A stretch of DNA of 64,000 bases from Rariloculus sp963665575 (lineage in GTDB: Bacteria; Pseudomonadota; Gammaproteobacteria; Steroidobacterales; Rariloculaceae): assembly GCA_963665575.2 (NCBI GenBank), contig CAXXDW010000003.1, positions 930,001 to 994,000 of the forward strand, written 5' to 3'. Below, piece by piece: positions 33,867 to 44,000 of this stretch. The notes beneath the pieces are model-generated. The model had not been told where the DNA came from. It made no database searches and saw only the letters and a list, made by a program, of their open reading frames with translations. Position 1 is the stretch's first letter. The number at the start of each line of letters is the position of its first letter. The position numbers were made by a program, and so were the translations under genes.

Positions 33867-35570
33867 CTAGAACAGGCGGATTTTCGCCAGCGAGTGCGTC
33901 AGGGGCACGGTCGCGCCGGGGTCCCCGCCCGGGTCGCGGAGCGCCTGCTGGCCGTACAACTTGAACCACGCTTCGCCCGTTCCGGGATCCACCCGCACCA
34001 GCGCGTAGGCGCTTTGCGCGTACAGCGCCAGGCGCTGGAAGCGGTACCCCTCCTCGGTCTCGCCCTCGTCGGCGGTGCCGAGCCGCAGCACCCAGGACTG
34101 GGGGCGGGAAAGATGGTAGGTGATGGCGCTTGAGGTGAGCTGGTAGATTTTCCGCCCGTCGGCGTCCTCGATCGCGAACACCGCCGAGACGTGCACGTCG
34201 CCGCTCAGCACCGATACCCTCACGCCTCGGGATGAGGCGTCGAACAGCGCCTCCATCAGCGCCGTGCGCTCCTCGGTGTGCAGTTCATGCTCCCAGGCAT
34301 CCCGCAGGTCGTCGCCGAGCCCGCCGAGGTGTTCGTCCGCCGCGACCAGTGCCGCGCGGGTGTGCAGCACCGGCACGGCCGAGACGACGAACGCGAACGG
34401 GGTCTCCTCCGCATCGAGTTCGCGGGCCCAGGCGGCGAAACGGTCGAACTGCTCGCGGCCGAGGATGCGGTAGCCGTCACGCTCGATGTCGCGGCATCCG
34501 CGTCCGTCGAGCACGTAAAAGGCACAACCGCCGCGCCTGAACGCATAGTCCAGCACCCCGTCGGCGGTCGGCGGGTTGTGACTGTGCTGGTATTCGACGT
34601 ACGTGTCCCGCGCGGCGCGGAACATCCGCTGGAGCAATTCCAGCCCGTCTTCGGCGGAAAGACCCCGGTCTTCGATCCCCGGCAGGACGCGGTGCAACCC
34701 CTCGCCTTCGCCGTCTTCGCCGAGGTAGTGCGATCCCCAGCCGTCGCCGATCTCGTGGTCGTCCCAGATCATGTAGGTGGGAAAGCCCTCGAAGACCCTT
34801 TGCACGCCTTCGAAGCCCCAGTAGCCGCGGTACACGTCACGGTACCAGCTGCGCATCGCCTCCTCGTCCGGCAGCAGCCGCCCGTCCTCCCTGCGCATGA
34901 CGCGGTTGAGGTGCTTCCAGATGTCGAGTGTCGGGACCCCGTCGGTGTAACACTGGTCGCCGCCGGCGATCACCGCGTCCACGTCGTCGCGGTGGCGCTC
35001 GAGCGTGGCGTTGAGAAAATCCCACATGTCAAGATTCGCCGCCTCGGTCCGGCGCTCGAACAGCCCGTTGACCGCGTACGGCATGTGACAGGAGAAAAGC
35101 GCGAACTGGAACGACCGCCGCTCGGCCTCCGGGGGCGGCGTGCGGAAACTGCGCAGGCGGTTGTGCCCGAGCACCGCCCCATCCCGGTCGTGCGAGTACA
35201 GCACGTAGCCGTACCGCGTGCCGGGCTCGAGCCCGTCGAGGTCGAGCACGGCGGTGGTGTCGGCATCGTAGCCCTCGACGGAAAAATCCTCCCGGCGCGT
35301 ATCCGGCAGCGCCGCGGCGGCCGCCTCGAGCGTCAGCGGCACGGCGCCGAGGGAAGCGCGTAGCGCCGCGGCCGTGCCGGCGGCCTCCAGTGCCTGATCC
35401 TGGGAAAACACGAACAGCGAATAATCGCCCGGGCGCCCGGCGCGCAGCCACACCCGGGCGCTGTCCGGGGTGGCATGCCCGACGACGGCGGCGACCTTCA
35501 GCCGGGCGTTCGGCCAGGGCCGGTCGGTCTTGAAAACGAACGAGTCGGCGGAGTGGGTCGGATCGGGCAT
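33867..35570 (-). CDS. PhoD-like alkaline phosphatase/phosphodiesterase
   Basis: A 567-residue metallophosphatase with AGGAG before ATG 35570. An N-terminal fibronectin-like PhoD_N domain (VAAVVGHATPDSARVWLRA, SLFVFSQDQALEAAG, LDGLEPGTRYGYVLYSHD) precedes the catalytic part. Metal-site motifs are SCHMP, AGGDQCYTDG, MIWDDHEIGDGWG and VLSGDVHVSA. No Tat or Sec signal is evident at this start, unlike classical PhoD, so a cytoplasmic or alternative location is possible. It is divergent from a secreted nuclease gene, across a 243-base spacer with a perfect hairpin, which suggests joint use of phosphorus from nucleic acids; this is inference. Confidence 0.85.
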   Translation of the reverse strand: MPDPTHSADSFVFKTDRPWPNARLKVAAVVGHATPDSARVWLRAGRPGDYSLFVFSQDQALEAAGTAAALRASLGAVPLTLEAAAAALPDTRREDFSVEGYDADTTAVLDLDGLEPGTRYGYVLYSHDRDGAVLGHNRLRSFRTPPPEAERRSFQFALFSCHMPYAVNGLFERRTEAANLDMWDFLNATLERHRDDVDAVIAGGDQCYTDGVPTLDIWKHLNRVMRREDGRLLPDEEAMRSWYRDVYRGYWGFEGVQRVFEGFPTYMIWDDHEIGDGWGSHYLGEDGEGEGLHRVLPGIEDRGLSAEDGLELLQRMFRAARDTYVEYQHSHNPPTADGVLDYAFRRGGCAFYVLDGRGCRDIERDGYRILGREQFDRFAAWARELDAEETPFAFVVSAVPVLHTRAALVAADEHLGGLGDDLRDAWEHELHTEERTALMEALFDASSRGVRVSVLSGDVHVSAVFAIEDADGRKIYQLTSSAITYHLSRPQSWVLRLGTADEGETEEGYRFQRLALYAQSAYALVRVDPGTGEAWFKLYGQQALRDPGGDPGATVPLTHSLAKIRLF

Positions 35571-35606
35571 GGAGGCTCCTTTGTCGGTCGGTCCAATCGA
35601 TTCGCT

Positions 35607-35630
35607 GCGGTCGGGCGCACTCCCGACCGC
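35607..35630. promoter_or_regulatory. Perfect 9-bp inverted repeat between divergent phoD-like and nuclease genes
   Basis: Arms 35607-35615 and 35622-35630 with a 6-base loop, 37 bases from the phoD-like start. No T-tract on either side, so an operator or leader hairpin is more likely than a terminator. No Pho-box-like direct repeat was recognised. Confidence 0.4.
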
Positions 35631-35813
35631 AAGCGCCATCCTGGGCTGCGTGCGGGGTGCGATTGTGGCCGCGCCGCGGCGCGGTATCAAGTCGGCGTTG
35701 TCGCGGCTGGGGCCGCTCGGCGGGCTCGCGGTTTCTGGGGCGAACCGGTTCGAGTAAGATGCGCGCGTCGACGGAGATATGTGTGCGGCGCGGCCGGCAT
35801 TGGAGAATCGGGT

Positions 35814-36572
35814 ATGAAAAAAACACTTGCGATCGTAATTCTGTGCTTGCCGGGCGTCGGCCTGGCGCAGGACATGCATGTCGTACACTGCCTGGCCGGG
35901 TGCCCGGCCGGAGCGCCGCCGACCAATGATCTGGTGATCCGCGAGATATTCGCGCTGTCGAACAACGCCGAGACCAAGTTTGCCGACTGGGTGGCGTACC
36001 GGATCACCCGCGAGACGATCGGAACGTCGGATTCGCTGCAACGCAACTGGCAGGACGACGACCTGCTGGAGGAGGCCGAGACCCTGGAGGAAGAAGACTA
36101 CTCCGGGGCGTTCGCCGCGTTGCGCACCGACAGGGGCCATCAGGCGCCGCTGGCGAGTTTTGCGGGCACGCCGTTCTGGCGGGTCACGAACATCCTCTCC
36201 AACATCACGCCGCAGAGAAGCGCGCTGAATCAGGGGCCGTGGGTCCGCCTGGAGACGGCGGTGCGCGATGCGGCGTACGCGTTGCGGGGGGTGTACGTGG
36301 TGACGGGGCCGGTGTACGACCCGGACGAGGAGGCGATGGTACTTCCCGGCGCGGACGAACCGCACCGAGTGCCGACCGGTTACTTCAAGGTCGTAGCGGA
36401 CGCTACCGGGCGGGCGAGCGCGTTTTTCTTCGATCAGGATGCGGAAAGGGGCATGGATCACTGCGATGGCATCGTCACGCTGCGCGAGGTGGAGGCGACG
36501 AGCGGGCTGGACATCTTTCCGAAAGAGCCGGATTGGCCGGAGGGCGCCCTGGACGACCGTCTCGGTTGCTAG
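35814..36572 (+). CDS. Secreted DNA/RNA non-specific endonuclease (NUC1 family)
   Basis: A 252-residue protein with GGAG before ATG 35814 and a signal peptide (KKTLAIVILCLPGVGLAQ). The NUC1 signature DRGH is at residues 106-109 (TDRGHQAPLASF, H109 as general base). The metal-binding asparagine lies in LSNITPQRSALNQGPW and is followed by the expected glutamate (RLE, E147). Paired cysteines near both ends may form disulfides. It should degrade extracellular DNA and RNA. A PhoD-like phosphatase is encoded divergently. Confidence 0.88.
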   Translation: MKKTLAIVILCLPGVGLAQDMHVVHCLAGCPAGAPPTNDLVIREIFALSNNAETKFADWVAYRITRETIGTSDSLQRNWQDDDLLEEAETLEEEDYSGAFAALRTDRGHQAPLASFAGTPFWRVTNILSNITPQRSALNQGPWVRLETAVRDAAYALRGVYVVTGPVYDPDEEAMVLPGADEPHRVPTGYFKVVADATGRASAFFFDQDAERGMDHCDGIVTLREVEATSGLDIFPKEPDWPEGALDDRLGC

Positions 36573-36709
36573 GCAGGCCGCATCGCGCGGCGTTTCGGGC
36601 GGGAGAACCCGAACAGGCGGGAAGAACACCGCTTGAATGCGGCGGCCGGCACGGCGTTTCCGCATAATCGGGGGGCAGACTGAATTTTCCGTCCGAGGGA
36701 GAACGGGCC

Positions 36710-37339
36710 ATGGAACGAAGCTTGACCGGATACGCTGCGGCGACGTTGGTCGTGGTACTGGCCTATGCCGTGGCGGCGGCGGCACGAAAGGCGGCCGGCG
36801 GCGACGGGTCCTGGAATCCGTTGGCGATCACGCGGGGCGTGCACGCGCGGGCGAGCCTGTCGAAACTGCAAACGTTCTTTTTCTCGCTGGTGGTTCTCTG
36901 GGTGGTCGTGGCGGCTCTGGTGTGGACAGGCGAGCTGGCGGGACTGTCGGACGATGTCGTGGTGCTGCTGGGCATCGGCGCGGCGGGGACCGCGGGAGGC
37001 AAGCTCACGGCGGTGGCAAAGAGTCGGCTGAGCTTCGAGAACTGGGCGTGGCTGGTCCGCAAGGGCTGGATCAGGGAGTCGATCGAACCGGAAAGCAGTG
37101 CGCGCAGACCCGAATTCGGGGACCTGTTGCGCAGTGGCGGGGAGTTCGACGTCAGCAAGTTTCAGTTGCTGGTCTTCAGCTTATTGATCGGCGTGGCGCT
37201 GATCTATTTTGTTGCCTACGGCGAGGATGTGGGCGACTTGTCGAGTTTCGACATTCCCGGGGCGTATCTGAGCCTGATCGGGCTGAGCCAGGTGGTCTAC
37301 GTGGGCGGCAAGGCGGTCGGGGCCGGGGACCAAGAGTGA
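36710..37339 (+). CDS. Four-helix membrane protein of unknown function
   Basis: A 209-residue protein with hydrophobic segments at about 7-24, 53-74, 78-100 and 150-170, plus a weaker one near 182-200. Motifs such as SLSKLQTFFFSLVVLWVVVAA, ELAGLSDDVVVLLGIGAAGTAGG and the mirrored FDVSKFQLLVFSLLIGVALIYF suggest two similar halves (L/F-S-K-x-Q-x-x-x-F-S), that is, an internal duplication. GGGAGAACGG precedes the ATG. Family not recognised. Confidence 0.7.
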   Translation: MERSLTGYAAATLVVVLAYAVAAAARKAAGGDGSWNPLAITRGVHARASLSKLQTFFFSLVVLWVVVAALVWTGELAGLSDDVVVLLGIGAAGTAGGKLTAVAKSRLSFENWAWLVRKGWIRESIEPESSARRPEFGDLLRSGGEFDVSKFQLLVFSLLIGVALIYFVAYGEDVGDLSSFDIPGAYLSLIGLSQVVYVGGKAVGAGDQE

Positions 37340-37394
37340 ACTCGGCAAGAAACTGAACGAGGTCCGACGCCTGGAGACGGCATTCGTCAAGGCG

Positions 37395-37592
37395 GTGGAC
37401 CGGGCATGGGCGACATCGGGACCGGCCGGGGGGCGGAATCTTGAGGCGGCGCGCGCCGCGGCGCCCGAGGAATACCGGGCCTACCGGCTACGGGCCGAAG
37501 AGGCGGCGACGATGGTGGGTGCTTGCATCGGCGGCGCCGTGGCCGAGGCGGGCATCGAACCGGGTATCCCCGGCCAGAATCCGAACGGCTGA
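37395..37592 (+). CDS. Small hypothetical protein after the membrane gene
   Basis: A GTG start gives 65 residues. The same frame is open from 37287 and reads sensibly earlier (KSELGKKLNEVRRLETAFVKAV), so the true start may be an unusual codon just after the previous gene's stop at 37339. The product is helical and Ala/Glu-rich with no motif. It is probably coupled to the membrane protein gene. Confidence 0.4.
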   Translation: MDRAWATSGPAGGRNLEAARAAAPEEYRAYRLRAEEAATMVGACIGGAVAEAGIEPGIPGQNPNG

Positions 37593-37672
37593 GTTGGTAA
37601 CCGAGAGTCGGGGCACGCCGGTAGAATCGCGTCAGCGCCTGTACTGCAAAGCTGTGCCGCCTATGTCTTTGA

Positions 37673-37870
37673 CGAGATAGGCGTCATACAGTCGCCAGTC
37701 AGGCGGTCATGTCCGGCGAAAACCTTCCACTGGTCGGAAAACTGTTCGGGCACAGGCAACACCGAACGACTGCTGGATACGCGCACATTGCAGACGAGCA
37801 CCTACTCGATGCAGCTGAGAAGATAGGCCGTATCATCGCGGACGCAATGACTCCAAGTAGCAAGAGCTAA
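37673..37870 (+). pseudogene. C-terminal remnant of a tyrosine recombinase (integrase)
   Basis: In one frame the segment reads RRHTVASQAVMSGENLPLVG, then KLFGHRQHRTTAGYAHIADE and HLLDAAEKIGRIIADAM, ending at TAA 37868-37870. This is the tail of a phage/ICE-type integrase: the box II R-H-T, the conserved H in FGHRQ and the catalytic tyrosine in AGYAH. Everything upstream is missing, and a stop lies just before the fragment. Position between ICE cargo and the adhesin gene suggests an old attachment-site boundary. Confidence 0.75.
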
Positions 37871-38091
37871 AGATCTCCATTAGGACGAAGTCTTACGGAC
37901 GGCTGGCTGAGCAGGTGTAACTCCTGCTCAATGTCGTCACATGTATCCAACTGCTCGTCCAGAAACTTTCGATAATACTTCGATTTCTTGTTTGCTTTTA
38001 AATCAGATGATGGTGACCGCAGGGATCGTGCTCCATTCGAAACCTCCATGGCGCGCACGGCGACGTGTTCACCAACAAGGTGGACAGGCGA
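37871..38091. other. Short gap between the integrase remnant and the adhesin stop
   Basis: A 63-codon minus-strand frame (37867-38058; KANKKSKYYRKFLDEQLDTC) is present but overlaps the integrase stop and has no recognisable homology; I treat it as unproven. The area is less GC-rich. Confidence 0.3.
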
Positions 38092-41000
38092 TTACCAGCG
38101 TATGGTTCCTCTGATCTCCACGGCCAGCTGTGCATCGCCGTCCACAGCGGTGCGTCGACCGATCTCAAGCCCCGCCTCGACATTGCTTCCGGAGGTGAGT
38201 TTCACGCCCGTGCGCAGCGACCGGTTACCGCCCTGCCCGGCTTCGGTACCGATGAACGCCACCCACAGCGCCCGGCCGCTTGGCCCTTCGAGTCCGTATC
38301 CGAGCTCGGCCTGGAAGCGCTGCGCCAGATCCATCGCCGTGCCGGGCACGAGTCCACCCGCATCGGGCCGCGACCACAGCGACCGAACGCCGCTCTGTGT
38401 GGCCCCCCAGGCCGAACCGAGCTTCATGGACAAGCCACGGTTGTCCTTACCGGGCTGATAGGTGATCGATCCGCTGAAGCCCCATTCCTCGTACGCGGCA
38501 TCTTCGTGCGCCAGCAGTCCTCTGACATTGACCTGTGCCGATAGCGGCCCTGACGTGTACGCCAGCCCGCCGCCGATCTCAAGCCCCGCGCCCGTTTCCG
38601 CGTCCCCGCCGTCGTAGCGCAGGCCCGCCTCCAGCGTCGGCGTCAACACCCCGCCTGTTCGTAGCGGAAGTGTGCCGCTGCCTTCCAGGATGAGGCGCAC
38701 CCGGGTTGTGGCGCCCGTCGCGCTCAACAGGTTCTGCGAGACGCCGGATCGGGTCTCGGTCAGCATGGCGTCGGAACGCAGGGCCAGCTCGAAGGAACCG
38801 ACCGTGCCGGTTCGTACCGAAAGCACGCCCCGACCGCCCAGCGCCGCCATGCTCGTTCGCAGGTCCGTATTGATGCTTGCCGTCGCCGCTTCGGGTGTCA
38901 GCGACAGGTCGCCCAAGCCGTAGCCGATCGTGCCCCAGACGCTCGTGCGCTCGTTGAATCGGTAGTGCGCGAACGGGTGCAGACTCGTCAAGGTGCTGGT
39001 GAGGGACCCACCGCTGGCGGTCGCATGAGCATAGCCGCCTTCGCCGTCGCTGCGCGCGAGCACGACGCCGGCCAGCCACCGGTTCCACGCGGCATCGACG
39101 CCCAGCATTCCCGTGGCCACTTCACCGTTCAGCGACAGCGGACCGTCGTTGCCGCGGAAGCGCGTTGCGGCCATGCGGCCCCACGCCGTCCAGCGATTGA
39201 GGCCCTCGGCATCCGGTGAATCCGCGTCCTGCTCCGCGCGGACGTTCGAATAGGAGAAGGAGCTGCCCATCAACAGATGTCTGAGACTCGGCAGCCCATT
39301 GCCGCCAGCCGCATCCCCGCGCGTCTCGACCTGCGGCCCGGTACTGCTTGCGAAACCGCCGCCAGCGAAACCGCTACCCATGGCTGCTTCTGTTGCGGGC
39401 GTCCGGTAGCCGCCCCACTGTGCGCGGTATGCAGGCGCGCTTCCCGGCGCGCTGCCGTCCTGGAGTCCGCTGGACAGGCGATCCATGCTCGCCTGCCATT
39501 GCGTGGCACCGGCCTGCCACCGCTCAAAGAGGCCGTCCACCCGGCGACCGCCGAGCGTCAGATGCGACTCGCGAGGGCCGTCCGCGAACCGCCCCTGAAT
39601 CGCGTCGACCACGTGATCGGACACCGTGCGCCCGAACCGGGCAATCCAGGCCTTCGGCATGGGATCGGCGTTCTCGATGGTCCCTGTCGCGGTATCGTGC
39701 GCCACGTACGCGTTGCCGCCCGACGGGTTGCTCAGGGTGAGCGTGAAGGTCTCCCCGTCGTCGTCGTGAGCGTCGTCCAGCACCGGCACCGACACCGTTC
39801 TTGCGATGTCACCCACCTCGAAGATGAGCGTGCCGGAGGTTTCCGTGTAGTCCTGTCCAGCCGTCGCGGTGGCGTCCGAGGTCGCAAATTCGACGCTTAC
39901 CGCCTCCGAACTCGCTCGGCTCAGAGTCACCGTGAAGTCCATGGTCGCGCCCGGCGCTTCTTCCACACGCGCGTCCGCCACGCTGAGGCCCGGCGGCCCC
40001 TGAATGACCGCGTGGATATTGTTCGCAAGCCTGCGCCCGTCGGCCGCGCACACCGCGCCCTCGTCGGTGCAGTCAATGGTCGGACCGAGGCTGATCGAGA
40101 CGTCGGCTCTGGAATCGGGCTCAAGCTCAACCGTCCAGCGCTGATGATCGCCCTCCACGAGCGGCGCTACATCCGTCACGCGACCGCCCGTGACCAGGAA
40201 CGACGACTCGCTCAGTGTCAACTGGCCGAGTTTGGTCGTCGTCTGATCGTCCTGCTCCGCGCCTTCGTTCGATTCTGAGGCATCGCCGCCCGCGCTTCCC
40301 TGAGTCGAGGTCGAATCATCGAACCTGACCTGCACGCTGAACGCCGTTTCCCCATCATGCGACTGCGGCACGGACTCCGGCTCGAAACTCGCCGCCAGCG
40401 ACCCGTCCGCAGACTCCGCAACGACCGTCGAACCTTCCGCGATCGTCGTACGCGGATTTCTGAGGTCGGCCGCATGAGCGCCCGGACCCGTCGCGTCCAC
40501 GATCGTTGCACCGCCGGAAATCGAGATCGCGTTCGCCGCCACGAACAGCCCGCTTGAAAGGTCATCGCCTTCCTGCACCGTGTAACGGAACTCGAGCAGG
40601 CTTCCGATGTGCCCTGAACCGTAGTCGCGGAATGCCGGCGGCCTGGACGCGCCCGCAAACCGGGCCTGTCGCGCAGCCTCACCCAGACGGATCTCGAGCG
40701 TCGGCGAGCCGTTGGCCGCCACGACCCTCACGGGCTCGGTGAAGGCGACCGAAAACACCAGTTCCTCTCCGAGTCCGGGCAGTTCCTCGTCGGAGGCGTT
40801 TAGCCAAGTGCCAATCACGCGCGGCGCCTCGTCGCGCATCCGCGCCTCGGTGGACGGCGACGAAGCTCGCGGCGTCGCCCCTTCGCCGGGGACGGACACG
40901 GCGCGTACCTGGGCCCGCAGTTCGAAGGTGTCCGCCAGTACGTGGCAACCCAGCGCCTGTGCGTCGAAGCGATAGGCACGCGCGTTGGCGCCCTCCGGGC

Positions 41001-44000
41001 CGCTCTCGGGGATCCGCCGCCAGCCGTCCCGCCCAAACGGGCGATTGCCGGCGCACTGGTACGCGGGCGCGGCCAGGCCGTTGCTCGACTCCGGGTACCG
41101 CCCGAGCCGGAATTCGAACCACGAATCTTCGTCCGCGGACACCCCGTCCGACTCAGGAAAGTCCCACGTCAGGGTGATCTGAGCCTGCACGACATTCCCC
41201 GAATCCAGGCTCAACGCCCGCCCAAGGGCCAGGGCCGTGGGCGCCGAGGGCCCCATCTCGGCCTCCTGCTCCTGCGAATCGATCACTTCGATGCCGACAT
41301 CGATCGTGTCGGCGCCGCCGTTGCCGTCGTTGGCCACGACCGTCACCCGGTAGACGGCCTGCGTCTCGTAGTCGAGCACTGTCTTCGTTCGGATCTGCCC
41401 TGTCTGCGGATCGATCTCGAAGGGCTCCGCGTCGGTTCCCTCCAGGAAATAGGTCAGGCCGTCCCTGTCCTCATCCGCCGCCGTGACCGGGGCACCGACC
41501 GGGTCGCCCGCTTCGTTGTTCTCGGGAACGCTTCGCGTCGTGGCGTCGTCGTAGAACGCCGGCGCGCGGTTGTCCGGCCTGGCGGTGTTTCCGGCGCCCG
41601 GCCGCGACCACTCGCCCGGGGTCTCCCCGTTGAGCGCCCGCACCCGCACCTGGTAGTCCGTCGCCGCCTCGAGGTCAGCGATCGTTGCGCGTGTGCCCGC
41701 GTCCTCGTGGACATGATCCGTCCACACCCCGTCGGAGCCCTCCCGGTACTGCAATTCGTAGCCTGCGATGGGCGGACCGCCGTTTTCGGCGGGCGCGCTC
41801 CAGCGCACATCCAGGCCGGTGTCGGTACCCACGGCGGACAGAACCCAGGGCGGCAAGGGCTGCGCGGCGATCTCATCCAGGTCGGCAACGTTGACCGCCA
41901 GCTCGATCGAGTCGGCGTCGCCGGCCCCGTCGCTGACCCGCACGATCAGCGCGTACGCGTCTTTCGTCTCGTGGTCGAGCGCCGCCCGGGTTCGTAGCTG
42001 GCCATTGTCCGCGTCGATCGCGAAGACCTGCCTGTCCGTCCCGTCGAGCAGCCAGGTGAGGGTGTCGCCGTCGCTGTCGGAGGCGGAGAAGGGCGAGCCG
42101 ATGCCGGTGTCGGTGCCGACGTTCTCATTCACCGTCAGCGTGGAGGGCAGGCCGGAGTCGAAGACCGGCGGGTTGTTGTCCGCCCTGCCGGTGTTGCCGA
42201 CGCCGGGCACCGACCAGTCGCCGGGAATCTCGCCGTTGAGCGCCCGCACGCGCGCTTCGTAGTCCGTCGCCGCCGCCAGTTCGGCAATGGTCGCGCGGGT
42301 GTCCGCGCCCTCGTGCACATGGTCGATCCACGCATCGTCCGTTCCGGCGCGGTACTGCACCTCGTAGCCGGTGATGGCCGGGCCGCCGTTGCGGGCCGGC
42401 GCATCCCAGCGCAGGTCGAGGCTCGTGGTCGAACCGGCACTTGCCAGAACCCCCGGCGCCGACACCGGCGGCGCCTTTTCGGCCAGATCGACAACGTCGA
42501 CCCGCACCCTAATGGCATCGGCGCCGCTCCTGCCGTCGCTGACCCGAACCATGACCGAATAGGACGATTTCGCCTCGTGGTCGAGCGCCGCCCGGGTGCT
42601 GAGCTGCCCGCTGACGGGGTCGATCGCGAACGCGTTCCTGTTGGCGCCGTAGAGCTGGTAGGTGAGCGTGTCGGCGTCCGCGTCGGTGGCGGTGAAGGGC
42701 CGCCCGATGTGGATGCCCGAGACGGCGTGCTCCTCCACCCTCACCTCGGTCGTCAGATCGTCGTCGAACACCGGCGGCGTGTTGGCCGGGTTCCCGGTGC
42801 TGCCGGCGCCGGGTTCGGACCACTCACCGGCGATCTCCCCGTTCAGCGCCCGCACACGGGCCTGGTACAGCGTGGCGGCGTCCAGGTAATCAACGATCGC
42901 GCGCGTGTCCGCGCCCGTGTGCCGGTGTTCAATCCACGGGGCCTGGTCGCCTTCCTCGACCGTCCGGTACTGCACCGCGTAGCCCGCGACGGGCGGTCCG
43001 CCGTTGAGCTCCGGCGCGCTCCAGCTCACCTCCAGGCTGGTTGTCGTGCCCGCCGCGGCCAGCACCACCGGCGCATCGAGCGTACCGGCCTGCTCCGCGA
43101 TGTCAGAGACAGCGATCGTTACCGCGATGGTGTCCGTCCCGCCGTTGCCATCGTCGGCCCGGACCGTGACCGAATGGCTCGCCTGGGTCTCGTGGTCGAG
43201 CGATGCCCGGGTCGAGAGCTGACCGCTTTCCGGGTCGATCGCGAACGCGCGCCGGTCGGGGCCGTCGAGCAGGTACGTCAGGGCATCGCCGTCGGTGTCT
43301 GTGGCGGTGAACGCCACGCCCAGGTCCGTGCCTGCGCCGGTGTTCTCATCCACCGTCAACTCGCCCGTCAATCCGGCGTCGAAAACCGGTGCGGCGTTGT
43401 CCACCCGGCCGGTGTTGCCCGAACCCGGTTCGGACCATTCGCCCGGGGTCTCGCCGTTCAGTGCCCGTATGCGCGCCTGATAGACCGTCTCAGCGGCCAG
43501 GCCCAGGATGGTCGCGCGGGTGTCCGTACCCGTGTGCCGGTGGTCTCTCCAGGCACCCGCCTCACCCTCGCGGTATTGCACCGTGTAGCCGACGATGTCC
43601 GGACCGCCGTTGCGCTCCGGCACGCTCCAGCGCAGACCGAGGCCTGTCGTTGACCCCGGGGTCGCCAGTACCCGCGGTGACGCCGGCGTGCCCGGCTGCT
43701 CGTCCACGTCCGACACCGTGACGGTCACCGGCACATCGGCTTTGCCGCCGTGCCCGTCGTCGACCGCGACCGTCAACTCAAAGCGGGTCTTCGTCTCGTG
43801 ATCAAGCGCCGCCAGGGTCTTGAACTGTCCGCTCTCCGGGTCGATCGCGAAGCTGTCCGCGTCCAGGCCCTCAAGTGCGTACTTGAGCGCATGGCCGTCC
43901 ATGTCCGTGGCCGCGAAGGGCGTCCCGATGGGCGTGTCCGCCAGGGTGTTTTCCGCCACCTCTAGCGTCATCGGCAATGTCGCCGGGAACACCGGTGCGT

